This document shows, one piece after another, positions 1-10,000 of a DNA stretch of 64,000 bases (position 1 is its first letter; every line of letters starts with the position of its first letter). The stretch covers positions 148,767 through 212,766 of the forward strand of contig DBFBGR010000004.1 of assembly GCA_048201935.1 (NCBI GenBank). Direction: 5' to 3'. Under the pieces are notes generated by a model, which was not told the origin of the DNA, did not search any database, and saw nothing but the letters and a program-made list of their open reading frames with translations. Position numbers and translations under genes: made by a program. Origin of the DNA: MGBC124762 sp048201935. GTDB taxonomy: Bacteria > Bacillota > Clostridia > Oscillospirales > Oscillospiraceae.

Positions 1-1
1 C

Positions 2-3000
2 AAGGAGGGCGGCAACCTCATCCGCGTCTACCTCTACGACGTGCGCGACATTCCCGACGGCGGCTATCCGTACTACATCGGCGTGTACTCCCTGACCATC
101 CACCGCGAGGCCAAGGACGGCGTGATCATGGAGCTGGGCGACGGCCAGCGGCAGAAGACCGACTCTAACGGCGATCCCGTCTTCGAATCCGACGGCGCCA
201 CGCCGGTGATGGAGACCATCCCCGCCATCACCGCCCAGCGGGTGGACAAGAACGGCATCAGCGTGTCCGGCACCCAGGACCTGAACTTGTCCTACCAGTT
301 CAACGAGTACAGCAACTACCTCTACGTGGAGCGGGAGGACACCGCGGTCATCTTCAACGCCAACGCCCTCCACGCACGCAACATCGTCACCGTCAACGGT
401 ACGGCTCTGCCCGCCGACGGCAGCGGCGTCCGGGTGACCCTGCCCGAGGACAACACCAGCGTGGTGGTCATCGCCATCACCGACCCTGTCACCGAAACGG
501 TCAAGCGCTACACCGTCACCGTGATCCGCGGCGTGGCCGAGGCGGACAAGACCCCCGACCTGGGCTACAACTTCCCGGGCATCATCCGGGGCATCCAGGT
601 CGCCGGCGTGGACGCCAACGGCGCGCCCGCCACGGTCAATCCCGCCCACCTGGTGACCTCCGACGAGGTGAAGATCAGCCCGTATGTGGGCACCATCACC
701 CTGGCCGACGGCTCCACCTACACCGGCAAGCTGGTGGACATCACCGTGGAGGCCCTCTACAACATCGGCCTGCAGACCGTCCGGGCCAAGGCCGCCACCC
801 GGGTGCGCATCAACGGCCACACCGCCAAGATGAGCGCCGGCAGCAGCGACGTGACCCGCCGCTACACCGTGACCCTGCCCATGAACACCTACTTCGACCG
901 CTTCGACATCCGGGTGGACTTCCCGCGGACCACCGGCACCGGCGACCTGGCCAAGGTGGAGCGCATCGACAACATCTCCTACGTGCTGACCATCGTGGAC
1001 GAGAACAACGCGCCCCACGAGGTGGACACCACCGTGGAGGAGAGCATCTACGGCGACATCGTCAAGCCGCTGCGCTGGACCCAGGCCGACTACGAGGCGT
1101 GGGTGGCCGACGAGACCGCCAAGGGCTCCACCGCGCTGGACCTCAGCGATTGGGAGGCCGCCACGGGCCACACCATCGGTGCGTTCAAGTACACCGACAA
1201 GGTCATCACCGGCCCGCAGCTGGCCGAGATCCAGTTGGACGAGAACGACAGCTCCGTCCACTCCGGCACCTTCACCACCAAGTTCCGGGGCGATGTGTTC
1301 AGCTACCGGGCCACCGCCCAGGGCGACACCTTCTCCGTCTACGCCACGGTGGAGAGCGACGAGGGCCGGGCCATGTACGCCGACACCCACTACCGCCGCA
1401 GCGTCCGGACCTATGTGGACCACTACGGCCGCCAGGTGAACATCGGCGACTACATCGACGCCATGGGCAACCGCGTCCTGGGCCAGTACCAGGGCCACTA
1501 CGACACCAGCGTCACCCCCAACGTCTTCCAGAGCAGCTACACCGACGCCAACGGCAAGCTGGTCAAGGTGGCCACCTCCGTGGACGCCAAGGGCAGCCTG
1601 GTCATCGGCGCGGGCGACTGGATCGACGCCAACGGCAACTTCGTGGCCAGCACCGAGGCCGCGGCCCTGGCCGCCCTCACCGCCGACCAGCAGGCCGCCA
1701 TCACCGCCGACCGCAGCACCTACATCGAGGTCTACGACGAGCAAAACAACCGCTTCACCGTCTCCAAGTCGGGCGACTACGTCCACTTCAAGTTCCCGAC
1801 CAACGCCGAGGGCAAGCGGCAGGTGATGAACCTGACCTTCCGGGTCATCCAGTACGCCGACTCCGGCTACGAGCTGGTCAGTGAGTACAAGCTGCGGGTC
1901 TATCCCACCAGCGAGCCTCTCATCGACGACCTCTACCTCCACAATGCCGATATGGTGGGTCCCAAGCCCTTCGACACTCTGGAGCGGGAGTACTACGGCG
2001 AGGTGTATAAGCGTCAGGACGGCTTCGGCGTGTACGCCCACGCGGAGTACTTCGACCTGGGCGACACGGCCTGGCGCGACGGCAAGCTGACCATGGTGGC
2101 CCGCTATCCCGAGCTTGCGCCTTACGACACCGGCGAGGACGATCCCAAGAACCCGGGCGCCAACATCATCCTCCAGCCCGGCGAGGAGTACCTGGTGGAG
2201 AACGCGCCGCTGACCATCGACGGCAAGACCTACCAGCCCGGCGAGGTGGTCAAGTACAAGGAGATGTGGTACCTCAAGGACGGCACCGTCTGGGTGGCCA
2301 ACGACAAGGCCCGCAAGGACGACTACCGCTACTATGAGTACCAGATGACCGGCCACACGCCCACCACCGACGTTAACGGCAAGAATCCCGGCGACGCTGA
2401 CTACATCCCGACCTTCGCGCCGGACGCCAGCGTCACCTGGGGCCACGAGGACTTCCACGGCTACTTCCCGCAGGAGACCCTGCCCGACATCAACGGCAAT
2501 AACACCCAGTGGACCGACCTCTATGCCGCCAACGCGGGCTACGCCTACGGCGACAAGCCTTACCTGCCTTGGGATCTGTCCAAGTTTGACGTGGTCGTCT
2601 CCCTGACCTATCCGTACAAGCAGAACACCGCCAACACCGCCTATACCGACAGCCAGGGCAATGCGGTGGTCCCGGGCGACTACGTCGCCAAGGAGACCGT
2701 GACCATCGGCGGTACCACCTACCAGCCTGGCGATCTGATCCTCAGCGCCTCGGCCACCTCCGCGGCCACGCTGGAGAGCTGGAAGAACAGCGGCGACGCC
2801 CGCTACGACGCGGTGACCATCTACCGCGTGGGCAGCTACACCGTCCACATGACCCGCGTCAACGTGCCCATCCTGTTCACCAAGCTGGACGATATGGAGG
2901 CATTCCAGTTGGAGAACCTCCACCGCGACCTGGTCCAGATCGGCGCCATCATGACCGGCCCGGACTACAACGACGTGCTGCTGGACGAGAACGATCAGGT

Positions 3001-6000
3001 CCTGCCGCCGGCGGTGAAGGACGAGGATACCGATCCCGTGACCTACTGCGCGCCCAACTTCGATCCCTCGCATCCCTACTACCTGCTGACGCTGGACCAC
3101 CGCATGAACGTGATGTGGCTGGATATGGACTTCCCGACCACCGGGCCCAACGCCAAGACCGTTACCATCACCTCCGCCGACGTGCGCGGGCAGTTCCCCG
3201 AGTCCTACTACTACCCGCAGCTCAGCGAGACCGTCACGCCCGGCAGCAAGGTGGACATCCACTTCGGTGACCAGTACTACGCCGACGAGAACTTCAAGAC
3301 CCTGCTCCAGATCACCGTCAAGGATGTTAAGCCCGAGGGCAACATCTCCCGGTACATGATCTGGGTGGTCCGGGGCGAGCGCAGCGACAGCGATAGCGAG
3401 ATGGACGTGGGTGTGTACTACGGCCTCAGCCAGAGCGAGGCCCACGACGCAGCCGTCAACGGCGAGTCGTCCAACCAGGCCATTCTGACCCAGGCCACCG
3501 AGCGCTATACCACCGACCCGCTCCACACCGGCAAGCTGGGCTTCGGCGCCGCCGCCGACCTCACCGAGGAGGAGCTGTGGGGTACCCTCTACTGGTTCGA
3601 CGCCGATGGCGACGGCACCGACGAGCTCCATGTCTGGGAGCGCGTGCTGGAGAGCGCCGAGACCCTGTACATCGACACCTCCGACGCCAACCGGACCATC
3701 CGTGTGGCCGACACCGAGGAATTGGTGCCCGACGATCCCACCAACTTGGGCCAGAAGATGCCCATCGTGCACAAGGTGGACGGCTTCAGCACCAAGAACT
3801 ACCTCTACACCGCCACCCTGCCCATGTCCGCCAAGAACCTGACCTTCGACCTCAAGGAGTTCGGCGCCAGCGGCATGGACCACGCCAGCGTGGTGTACAA
3901 CAACCAGTACTACCACGTGGATGGGTCCAGCGCCACCGGCTTCACCGCCGATGACGAGCCCAAGACCGACTTTACCCTGGATACCCTGGTGGACGTGGCC
4001 CTCAAGCGGGGCGAGCAGTTGAGCTACATCTTCGTCACCGTCCATCCCGACCTGGACACCGCGCCTGACGGCATCACCAAGGATGACAAGTACTACATCG
4101 ACAACGCCACCACCTACGTCATCCGCGTCATGCGCCTGAACAACGAGGCCTTCGAGAACATTTGGGTCACCGACACCGAGTACACCCACAAGAAGGACAA
4201 CGTCACCGACGACAACCGGCCCGAGTACTTCGAGCAGATGTGGCTCATGGACGATCCCGGCGCGCCCAAGAGCGAGTACTATCTGGCCCAGCAGCTCTAC
4301 AACGACCCGAGCAAGTGGAACGAGACCTACACCGACAAGGCGGGCAACGTCAAGCTCAAGTACGACGTGGACGGCGACGGCGTGGTGGACATCAACGACA
4401 TCACCATCACCATCGCCAACCTAGTGGACCTGACCTGGCTACCCGACGAGGACGGCACGGTGGTCAACAAGTGGGACAACACCTACACCGCCACCAAGCA
4501 TGAGCAGCTGCACAACATCTACGACAACGATGTGAACCACATGCATGCCGACTACGGCGTCTACGTGGACACCCTGGACACCTACATCCTGCTCAATGCT
4601 CTGGCGCCGGGCAACACCGTTGACGACGACGGCTCCAACCCCGACTTCTACATCACCATTGAGGAGTACGGCGTCAGCGACCCGCAGATGGTGGATTCGC
4701 GGACCTTCGGACAGGGCCCGGGCAAGATCATCGACGCCCAGTTCCGTCTCGACGCCAGCAAGGAGGAGCAGATCTTCCAGTTCACCATCATCAACACCAC
4801 CGAGGGCACCGAGGGCGTGTACTTCCTCCACGTGTACCGCTACATCCCCGACGACGCGGTATACAAGGTCCAGACCAAGATCATCGGCAACCTGGAGACC
4901 GCCGCCAAGCGCGTGCCCGACACGGCCAAGCACCGGGATTACTCCTTCGAGTGGACGGTGTACCGCAAGACCGACCTGCTCAAGTACTACCAGGGTCTGG
5001 ACGCCGACCTTGTGAAGGATCCCAGCGGCTTCACCCTGATGGACGAGACCGTGCTCAACCCGGCCATCCCCAACCCGTATCCCACCAAGGCCCCGGGTTG
5101 GTACACCGTGGACCAGGCCTTCATTGCCCTGGGTCTGAACACCCTGGACAGCGACGGTGACGGCATCCTGGACGCCGACACCAACCAAGACGGCGTGGTG
5201 GCCTACACCGAGCGCTTCGCCGCCCTCCTTGACCCGGCAAACTTCGCCGGCGGCAACCTGCCGCTGATCGAGGTGGCCAAGGGCACGCAGTTGGACGATC
5301 AGGAAGGCACCTACGAGATCGACCTGACCGACCAGGCCCCCGGCGCGTACATGATCGTCTTCCAGCGCAAGGGCAGTCTGGACCTGATGTACGACAACGT
5401 GCTGATCTACAACACCTACGCCAAGGCGCAGTACGACTTCGGCACCGACGTGCTGGTGGCCGGCGACCTGAACCACGACGGCGAGATCGACAAGCTGGAT
5501 CTGGGCCTGTTCGACCAGTACAAGAACGCCATCGACGGCGTGTACCGCGACCTGGTGGCCCGGGCGGCCGTGGCCAAGATGAGCGTCACCACCGGCTCTG
5601 GCTGGACCGGCGCCTTCGTGGACGGCGACACCCTCACCGACGCATGGGTCAGCTCCGACATCACCGTGGCCTACGACGGCGTGGACGTTACCTCGCCCGC
5701 CGCCACCAACGGCCCGGACAAGTTCGCCGTGGCCGGCAGCCTGAAGTTCTACCTCAGCAGCCGCGCCGACCTCCAGACCATGGACGACCTCACCGGCTCC
5801 GCCACCGCGCTGAGCGCCGGGTACACCTTCACTACCGCTGACATCGACCAGACCTTCTACCTCTACGCCACCTTTAAGTTCTTCGGCGACGGTATGGACG
5901 ATGACGACTCCGTGGACGTGGTCTTCCTGGTCCAGCCCATCGAGGTGGGCGACTCCAAGGCCGCCACACCCGCGCCGCTGCCCAGCGTTTCCGCCCCGAC

Positions 6001-6730
6001 GCCCAGCGTCGACGTGGGCGCGATGGATGAGCCGGAGACCGTGGAGAAGGTGGAGACCACCGACACCGTGGAGACCGTGGACGGCGAGAGCGACACCACC
6101 GCGCAGGTGGAGGACCTGATCACCGGCGAGAGCGAGACCATGGAGCGCGCGGTCCTCCAGGCCGTGGACGAAGTGGCCGAGCTGCCCGTCCTCAGCGATG
6201 ACGACCTCACCGGCGACGCGGTGGAGACCCCCGCCCTCACCGCCGAGGCGCCCGAGCTACCCGAGGCTGAGACCCCCGAGATCGTCCAAGACGAGGCCAC
6301 CATCATCCGCCGCGGCCACAGCAACATCGCCGCGGGCTGGCTGGAGGAGACCCCCGACTACGACGAGCGAGAGGAGATCCCCGTCTTCGACGAGGACGAC
6401 TGGAACTCCGAGGTGGACCTGCCCGATGACGACGGCTACCAGAGCATCGTCACCGATCCCGTCACCAGCAGCGCCGAGAAGCTGGTGGAGTATATGTTGG
6501 CCAACGGCATCGCCCCCGACAGCGAAGAAGGCCAGGCCCTGCTCATGGAAATGATCATCCTGGGCAGCCCGAACTTCGACGCCAAGTACCTGGATCTGGA
6601 CGGCAACCGCATCCTCACGGGTGCCGACGCCTCCTTCATCCACGACAACTGGGGCTTCACCGCCTACGGCTCCTGCCGCCTGGACAATATGTACCACCGC
6701 TACCAGGTCATCCTGGCGCCCTGGATCTGA
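2..6730 (+). CDS. Giant modular surface protein (gene 1), 5' end outside window
   Basis: The frame is open to the window edge, so the start and any signal peptide lie upstream; 2242 residues are visible. Seen: cadherin-like beta-sandwich segments ending in patterns such as RYTVTVIRG (about residues 100-180, 950-1125, 1320-1380, 1565-1615), and EF-hand/dockerin-type loops DVDGDGVVDIND (about 1455), DSDGDGILDAD (about 1715), GDLNHDGEIDKLD (about 1821) and LDLDGNRILTGAD (about 2195). A Thr/Glu/Asp/Pro-rich stretch (about 1990-2150) precedes the last loop. Short beta motifs of the type D-x-x-G-N-x-V-x-x-G-D-Y recur near residues 475-550 and 880-915. I noticed only two cysteines, and no catalytic domain, SLH or sortase signal. 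Known: cadherin-like repeats and dockerins occur in exported clostridial proteins. Inference: an extracellular structural or adhesive component working with the three giant genes that follow. Exact function unknown. Confidence 0.8.
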   Translation, partial: KEGGNLIRVYLYDVRDIPDGGYPYYIGVYSLTIHREAKDGVIMELGDGQRQKTDSNGDPVFESDGATPVMETIPAITAQRVDKNGISVSGTQDLNLSYQFNEYSNYLYVEREDTAVIFNANALHARNIVTVNGTALPADGSGVRVTLPEDNTSVVVIAITDPVTETVKRYTVTVIRGVAEADKTPDLGYNFPGIIRGIQVAGVDANGAPATVNPAHLVTSDEVKISPYVGTITLADGSTYTGKLVDITVEALYNIGLQTVRAKAATRVRINGHTAKMSAGSSDVTRRYTVTLPMNTYFDRFDIRVDFPRTTGTGDLAKVERIDNISYVLTIVDENNAPHEVDTTVEESIYGDIVKPLRWTQADYEAWVADETAKGSTALDLSDWEAATGHTIGAFKYTDKVITGPQLAEIQLDENDSSVHSGTFTTKFRGDVFSYRATAQGDTFSVYATVESDEGRAMYADTHYRRSVRTYVDHYGRQVNIGDYIDAMGNRVLGQYQGHYDTSVTPNVFQSSYTDANGKLVKVATSVDAKGSLVIGAGDWIDANGNFVASTEAAALAALTADQQAAITADRSTYIEVYDEQNNRFTVSKSGDYVHFKFPTNAEGKRQVMNLTFRVIQYADSGYELVSEYKLRVYPTSEPLIDDLYLHNADMVGPKPFDTLEREYYGEVYKRQDGFGVYAHAEYFDLGDTAWRDGKLTMVARYPELAPYDTGEDDPKNPGANIILQPGEEYLVENAPLTIDGKTYQPGEVVKYKEMWYLKDGTVWVANDKARKDDYRYYEYQMTGHTPTTDVNGKNPGDADYIPTFAPDASVTWGHEDFHGYFPQETLPDINGNNTQWTDLYAANAGYAYGDKPYLPWDLSKFDVVVSLTYPYKQNTANTAYTDSQGNAVVPGDYVAKETVTIGGTTYQPGDLILSASATSAATLESWKNSGDARYDAVTIYRVGSYTVHMTRVNVPILFTKLDDMEAFQLENLHRDLVQIGAIMTGPDYNDVLLDENDQVLPPAVKDEDTDPVTYCAPNFDPSHPYYLLTLDHRMNVMWLDMDFPTTGPNAKTVTITSADVRGQFPESYYYPQLSETVTPGSKVDIHFGDQYYADENFKTLLQITVKDVKPEGNISRYMIWVVRGERSDSDSEMDVGVYYGLSQSEAHDAAVNGESSNQAILTQATERYTTDPLHTGKLGFGAAADLTEEELWGTLYWFDADGDGTDELHVWERVLESAETLYIDTSDANRTIRVADTEELVPDDPTNLGQKMPIVHKVDGFSTKNYLYTATLPMSAKNLTFDLKEFGASGMDHASVVYNNQYYHVDGSSATGFTADDEPKTDFTLDTLVDVALKRGEQLSYIFVTVHPDLDTAPDGITKDDKYYIDNATTYVIRVMRLNNEAFENIWVTDTEYTHKKDNVTDDNRPEYFEQMWLMDDPGAPKSEYYLAQQLYNDPSKWNETYTDKAGNVKLKYDVDGDGVVDINDITITIANLVDLTWLPDEDGTVVNKWDNTYTATKHEQLHNIYDNDVNHMHADYGVYVDTLDTYILLNALAPGNTVDDDGSNPDFYITIEEYGVSDPQMVDSRTFGQGPGKIIDAQFRLDASKEEQIFQFTIINTTEGTEGVYFLHVYRYIPDDAVYKVQTKIIGNLETAAKRVPDTAKHRDYSFEWTVYRKTDLLKYYQGLDADLVKDPSGFTLMDETVLNPAIPNPYPTKAPGWYTVDQAFIALGLNTLDSDGDGILDADTNQDGVVAYTERFAALLDPANFAGGNLPLIEVAKGTQLDDQEGTYEIDLTDQAPGAYMIVFQRKGSLDLMYDNVLIYNTYAKAQYDFGTDVLVAGDLNHDGEIDKLDLGLFDQYKNAIDGVYRDLVARAAVAKMSVTTGSGWTGAFVDGDTLTDAWVSSDITVAYDGVDVTSPAATNGPDKFAVAGSLKFYLSSRADLQTMDDLTGSATALSAGYTFTTADIDQTFYLYATFKFFGDGMDDDDSVDVVFLVQPIEVGDSKAATPAPLPSVSAPTPSVDVGAMDEPETVEKVETTDTVETVDGESDTTAQVEDLITGESETMERAVLQAVDEVAELPVLSDDDLTGDAVETPALTAEAPELPEAETPEIVQDEATIIRRGHSNIAAGWLEETPDYDEREEIPVFDEDDWNSEVDLPDDDGYQSIVTDPVTSSAEKLVEYMLANGIAPDSEEGQALLMEMIILGSPNFDAKYLDLDGNRILTGADASFIHDNWGFTAYGSCRLDNMYHRYQVILAPWI

Positions 6731-6760
6731 TCCCATCCCCGCACCGCAAAGTTCCCTTGA

Positions 6761-6795
6761 GCACCCACCGCATCCAGCGGTGGGTGCTTTCTTTT
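6761..6795 (+). terminator. Rho-independent terminator after giant gene 1
   Basis: A perfect 9-bp stem (GCACCCACC / GGTGGGTGC) with a 9-nt loop is followed by TTTCTTTT. It lies 30 bp behind the stop codon and separates gene 1 from the transcript that starts near 6915. Confidence 0.85.
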
Positions 6796-6879
6796 GCGCC
6801 GGGGCAGGGGAGAGGCCCCATTTCGTTGTCCCAAGGGGGCTTTTCGCCGGAAAAACTTCCTGAAAATTCGACCTTGCAG

Positions 6880-6908
6880 TTGACAATAATCGGTAAATGC
6901 AGTATGAT
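6880..6908 (+). promoter_or_regulatory. Sigma-A promoter for giant genes 2-4
   Basis: TTGACA, a 17-bp spacer, then TATGAT. Transcription should start near 6915 and leave a leader of about 110 nt before the GTG start at 7024. The next three giant genes have short gaps and no further promoter that I can see. The rest of the 6731-7023 gap holds only the terminator upstream and a ribosome binding site GGGAGGGG at 7009-7016. Confidence 0.85.
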
Positions 6909-7023
6909 ATACCTGTATGAGTATCACTATGCCTAATTGGACCCAAAAGCAGGAAAAACCAACCATTTTTTCCAAAACATGGAAGAAATGAGGACGAAAA
7001 CTCCCGATGGGAGGGGTTGCCTT

Positions 7024-10000
7024 GTGAAGAAGAAATATGGGCTCAAAGCCGTACTTGCCAGCGCCTTGGTATCCGTGGCGTTGGCGGCGCCTGCTGTGGT
7101 GTTCAGCGCGCCTACGGTGGAGACGGTGGGCCAGATCCACTTCAGCGGCGCGGAGCTACGCAGTGTGGAGCTGCCAAACGGCGAGATGAGCGTCCAGGCC
7201 ATTTTTGACGTGTCCATCGACCATGTGATCAACGCCACCGGCGCGGAGTTTAACCTGGAGTATAACCCGGACTACCTCCGGCCCTCGGACATGACCACCA
7301 ACGAGGTCATCGTGGCCCCCGACCCCGAGGCCTTCTGCGACAGCTTCTTCGCCTCCGACCCCGAACTCTACTACACGGAAAAGGACGGCGCGCGCACCGT
7401 GGTCAACCCCTTCAGCGTGCGGACCAAGGACGCCAGCCAACTGGATACCGGCCACTGCATCGTCCATATGGCCCTCTGGATGGACCAGGACAGCGCCAAG
7501 GACGGCAACGGCATTATCACCACCACCGGCGGCCCCTCGGGCACCACTTTGGCCGACGGCACCTTCATCGGCGGCAAGGTGGAGGTGCTGGAGGGCATCA
7601 ACTACGGTACCTCTCAGGCCGACGACAACGCCTACGTGGTCAACAGCCGCCAGGACCCGGACGAGGCCGATGAGCGGGATGACGAGGACCTGTTCGTCAC
7701 CCTGGGCCAGATCAGCTTCCAGGTGGACATGGACCGCCTTCCTGAGGCGCTCTACTATTTCAGCGGCCTGAAGGCGGAGCGCCACCATCCTGACGATACA
7801 TCCAGTACCATTCCTTGGGTCACCACCGATTCCACCAACGGCCCGGGGAAGGATACCTTCTTGCTGGACATCACCGCCCAGATCGCCGAGACCAAGGACC
7901 CCTGGATCATCCGCCACTTCCGCTTTGTGGGCAACCGCGGGCGCAAGGAGTTGGTGCCCCTGTCCCCCAAGGATACCCCCGAGGCCGGCGTGACCACCAT
8001 GATCGACAGCTACGAGTTCGACTTTGACCCCAAGACCATCGTAGACGTGGAGGCCACCGAGCCCGAGGTCACCGTCAACGCCTACCAAAACTACACCCAC
8101 GGCGACCCCGACGACCTGCCTTTGACCATGGGCCGCTATTCGCCCACCGTCACCGTGACCTACGCCGACGGCTCCAAGGAGAACATCCCCTTCCCCTGGG
8201 GCCAGAAGGACGCCGCGGGAGCTTACAAGGACGGCTACACCGTCAAGAGCTATCCCGACTATACCCAGGCCGACGTGGATGCCTGGGTGGCGGCCAACCC
8301 CGGTACCACCGCCGCCGACTGCCCCTTCCAGGTGGGCCAGAGCAACGAAGACGGCGCGCTCAGCGGCGTGACCACCGCCAACTATGACCCAACTCACGGC
8401 GTGTACCGCTTCTCCCAGAAGTATGTCTACACCGGCAACGACGGCAAGCGGCACACCTTCCCCAAGCCGGTCACCGCCAAGCTCACCGTCACCCCCATCA
8501 CCGTCATCGACGTGACCGCCGAGGACAAAGAGCGCAGCTATAAGGTCACCGACGTGGTGGACCAGGTCCCCGACACCGCCTCGCTGCGGCTGCCCGAGCA
8601 GGCCCGTGTCCAGACCGACATCGTGCCCAGCGGCGTGTCCCTGGTGGTGCCCATCAAGGGCTGGAAGCCCGTCCAGCCCGCTTCGGCGGGCTCCAGCGTG
8701 GTCAGCACCTGGCCCGGCACGGTGGACAACACCCCGGGCAAGAAGATGAACTCGCTGAAGGCCGACGACTATGTAATGCCCGGCACCTATCCCGCCGGCG
8801 ACGCCAACGAGGGCAAGAACGGCTACCCCTACTGGCCCGACTCCGCCGACCGCTCCGCCACCACCACCGACCCTGAGCGGTTCATCGGCCGGTACAGCTT
8901 TGAGACCTCCAAGTCCAACCACGCCGACAAGGAGAACATCCTCAGCGTCGACATCAAGGCCCTTTACCCCTGGCTCACCATTCCCTTCAAGCCCGGCTCC
9001 ACGGTGGACCGGGTGGAGGACTGGGACGTGGGCCAGGCCTACCGCAGCATCCTGAGCGAAGAGGACTTTGACAAGGTAGATCCCCAGCAGTATGAGGCCG
9101 TTTGGATCAGCACCGTCACCGAGGACGTAGGCAACGGCAAATACGCCCCCAACGACGGCCACCAAAACGGCGTGGGCCAGCCCACGTTGACGCTGGCGCT
9201 GTATAAAAAGGCCGGCGTCAGCTTCAGCGACTACGGCTCTTTATCTGCGGACTCCATCTTCCGGGTGTGGCTGCCCAACGGCCAGGAGCTGGGCACCGGC
9301 CAGGTGGGCGGCGGCGTGAGCGTGGATAACTGGTTCAACGACTCCACCGACCTGGGCCCCACCGGCCAGGACCACGTCAACGGCTACTACCAGACGGAGA
9401 GCGACCGGCGCCCCGGCGCCACCGGCGACGGCCTGTTCTTCAAGCTCATCACCAACCCCGACCAGCCCGAGGTCAACGAGCACGGCGCAGAGCGCGAGAC
9501 CCTGCGGCGGTACATCAACCTGGGCGGCTGGTATCAGATCGCCGTGTGCGAGGACCCCGGCGCGGGGGACCACTGGTCCCAGCCCTTGCCCGTCTACGTG
9601 CCGCCTCGGCGCAACGAGTATACCGAGGACAAGGTCTATAACTTCCTGGGCAAGAACGCCGGGCTCTACAACTGGCCCGGCGGCGTGGGCGACACGCTGT
9701 ACCTGCCCCGGGGCGACTACGCCGTGGTGGGCCCGGGCGACACCACCTTTACCCAGGGCGTGGGCCTGCCCATCTACGACGTGAAGGACGCCACCGGCAA
9801 CCTGCTCTCCACCACCGACGGCCTGCGCGATGGGACCTCCGTCTTTGAGCCCGGGAGCATCCACCGGCTACTGCCCGGCGTGGAGCCCCACACCGAGTCC
9901 TACGGCGTGAAGACCCTCTACGACGGCCAGACCGGCGCCCAGCCCGGCGAGATCTTCAACGTCAAGGTTAAAAAGGACCACACCCAGGGCGGGACCAGGA

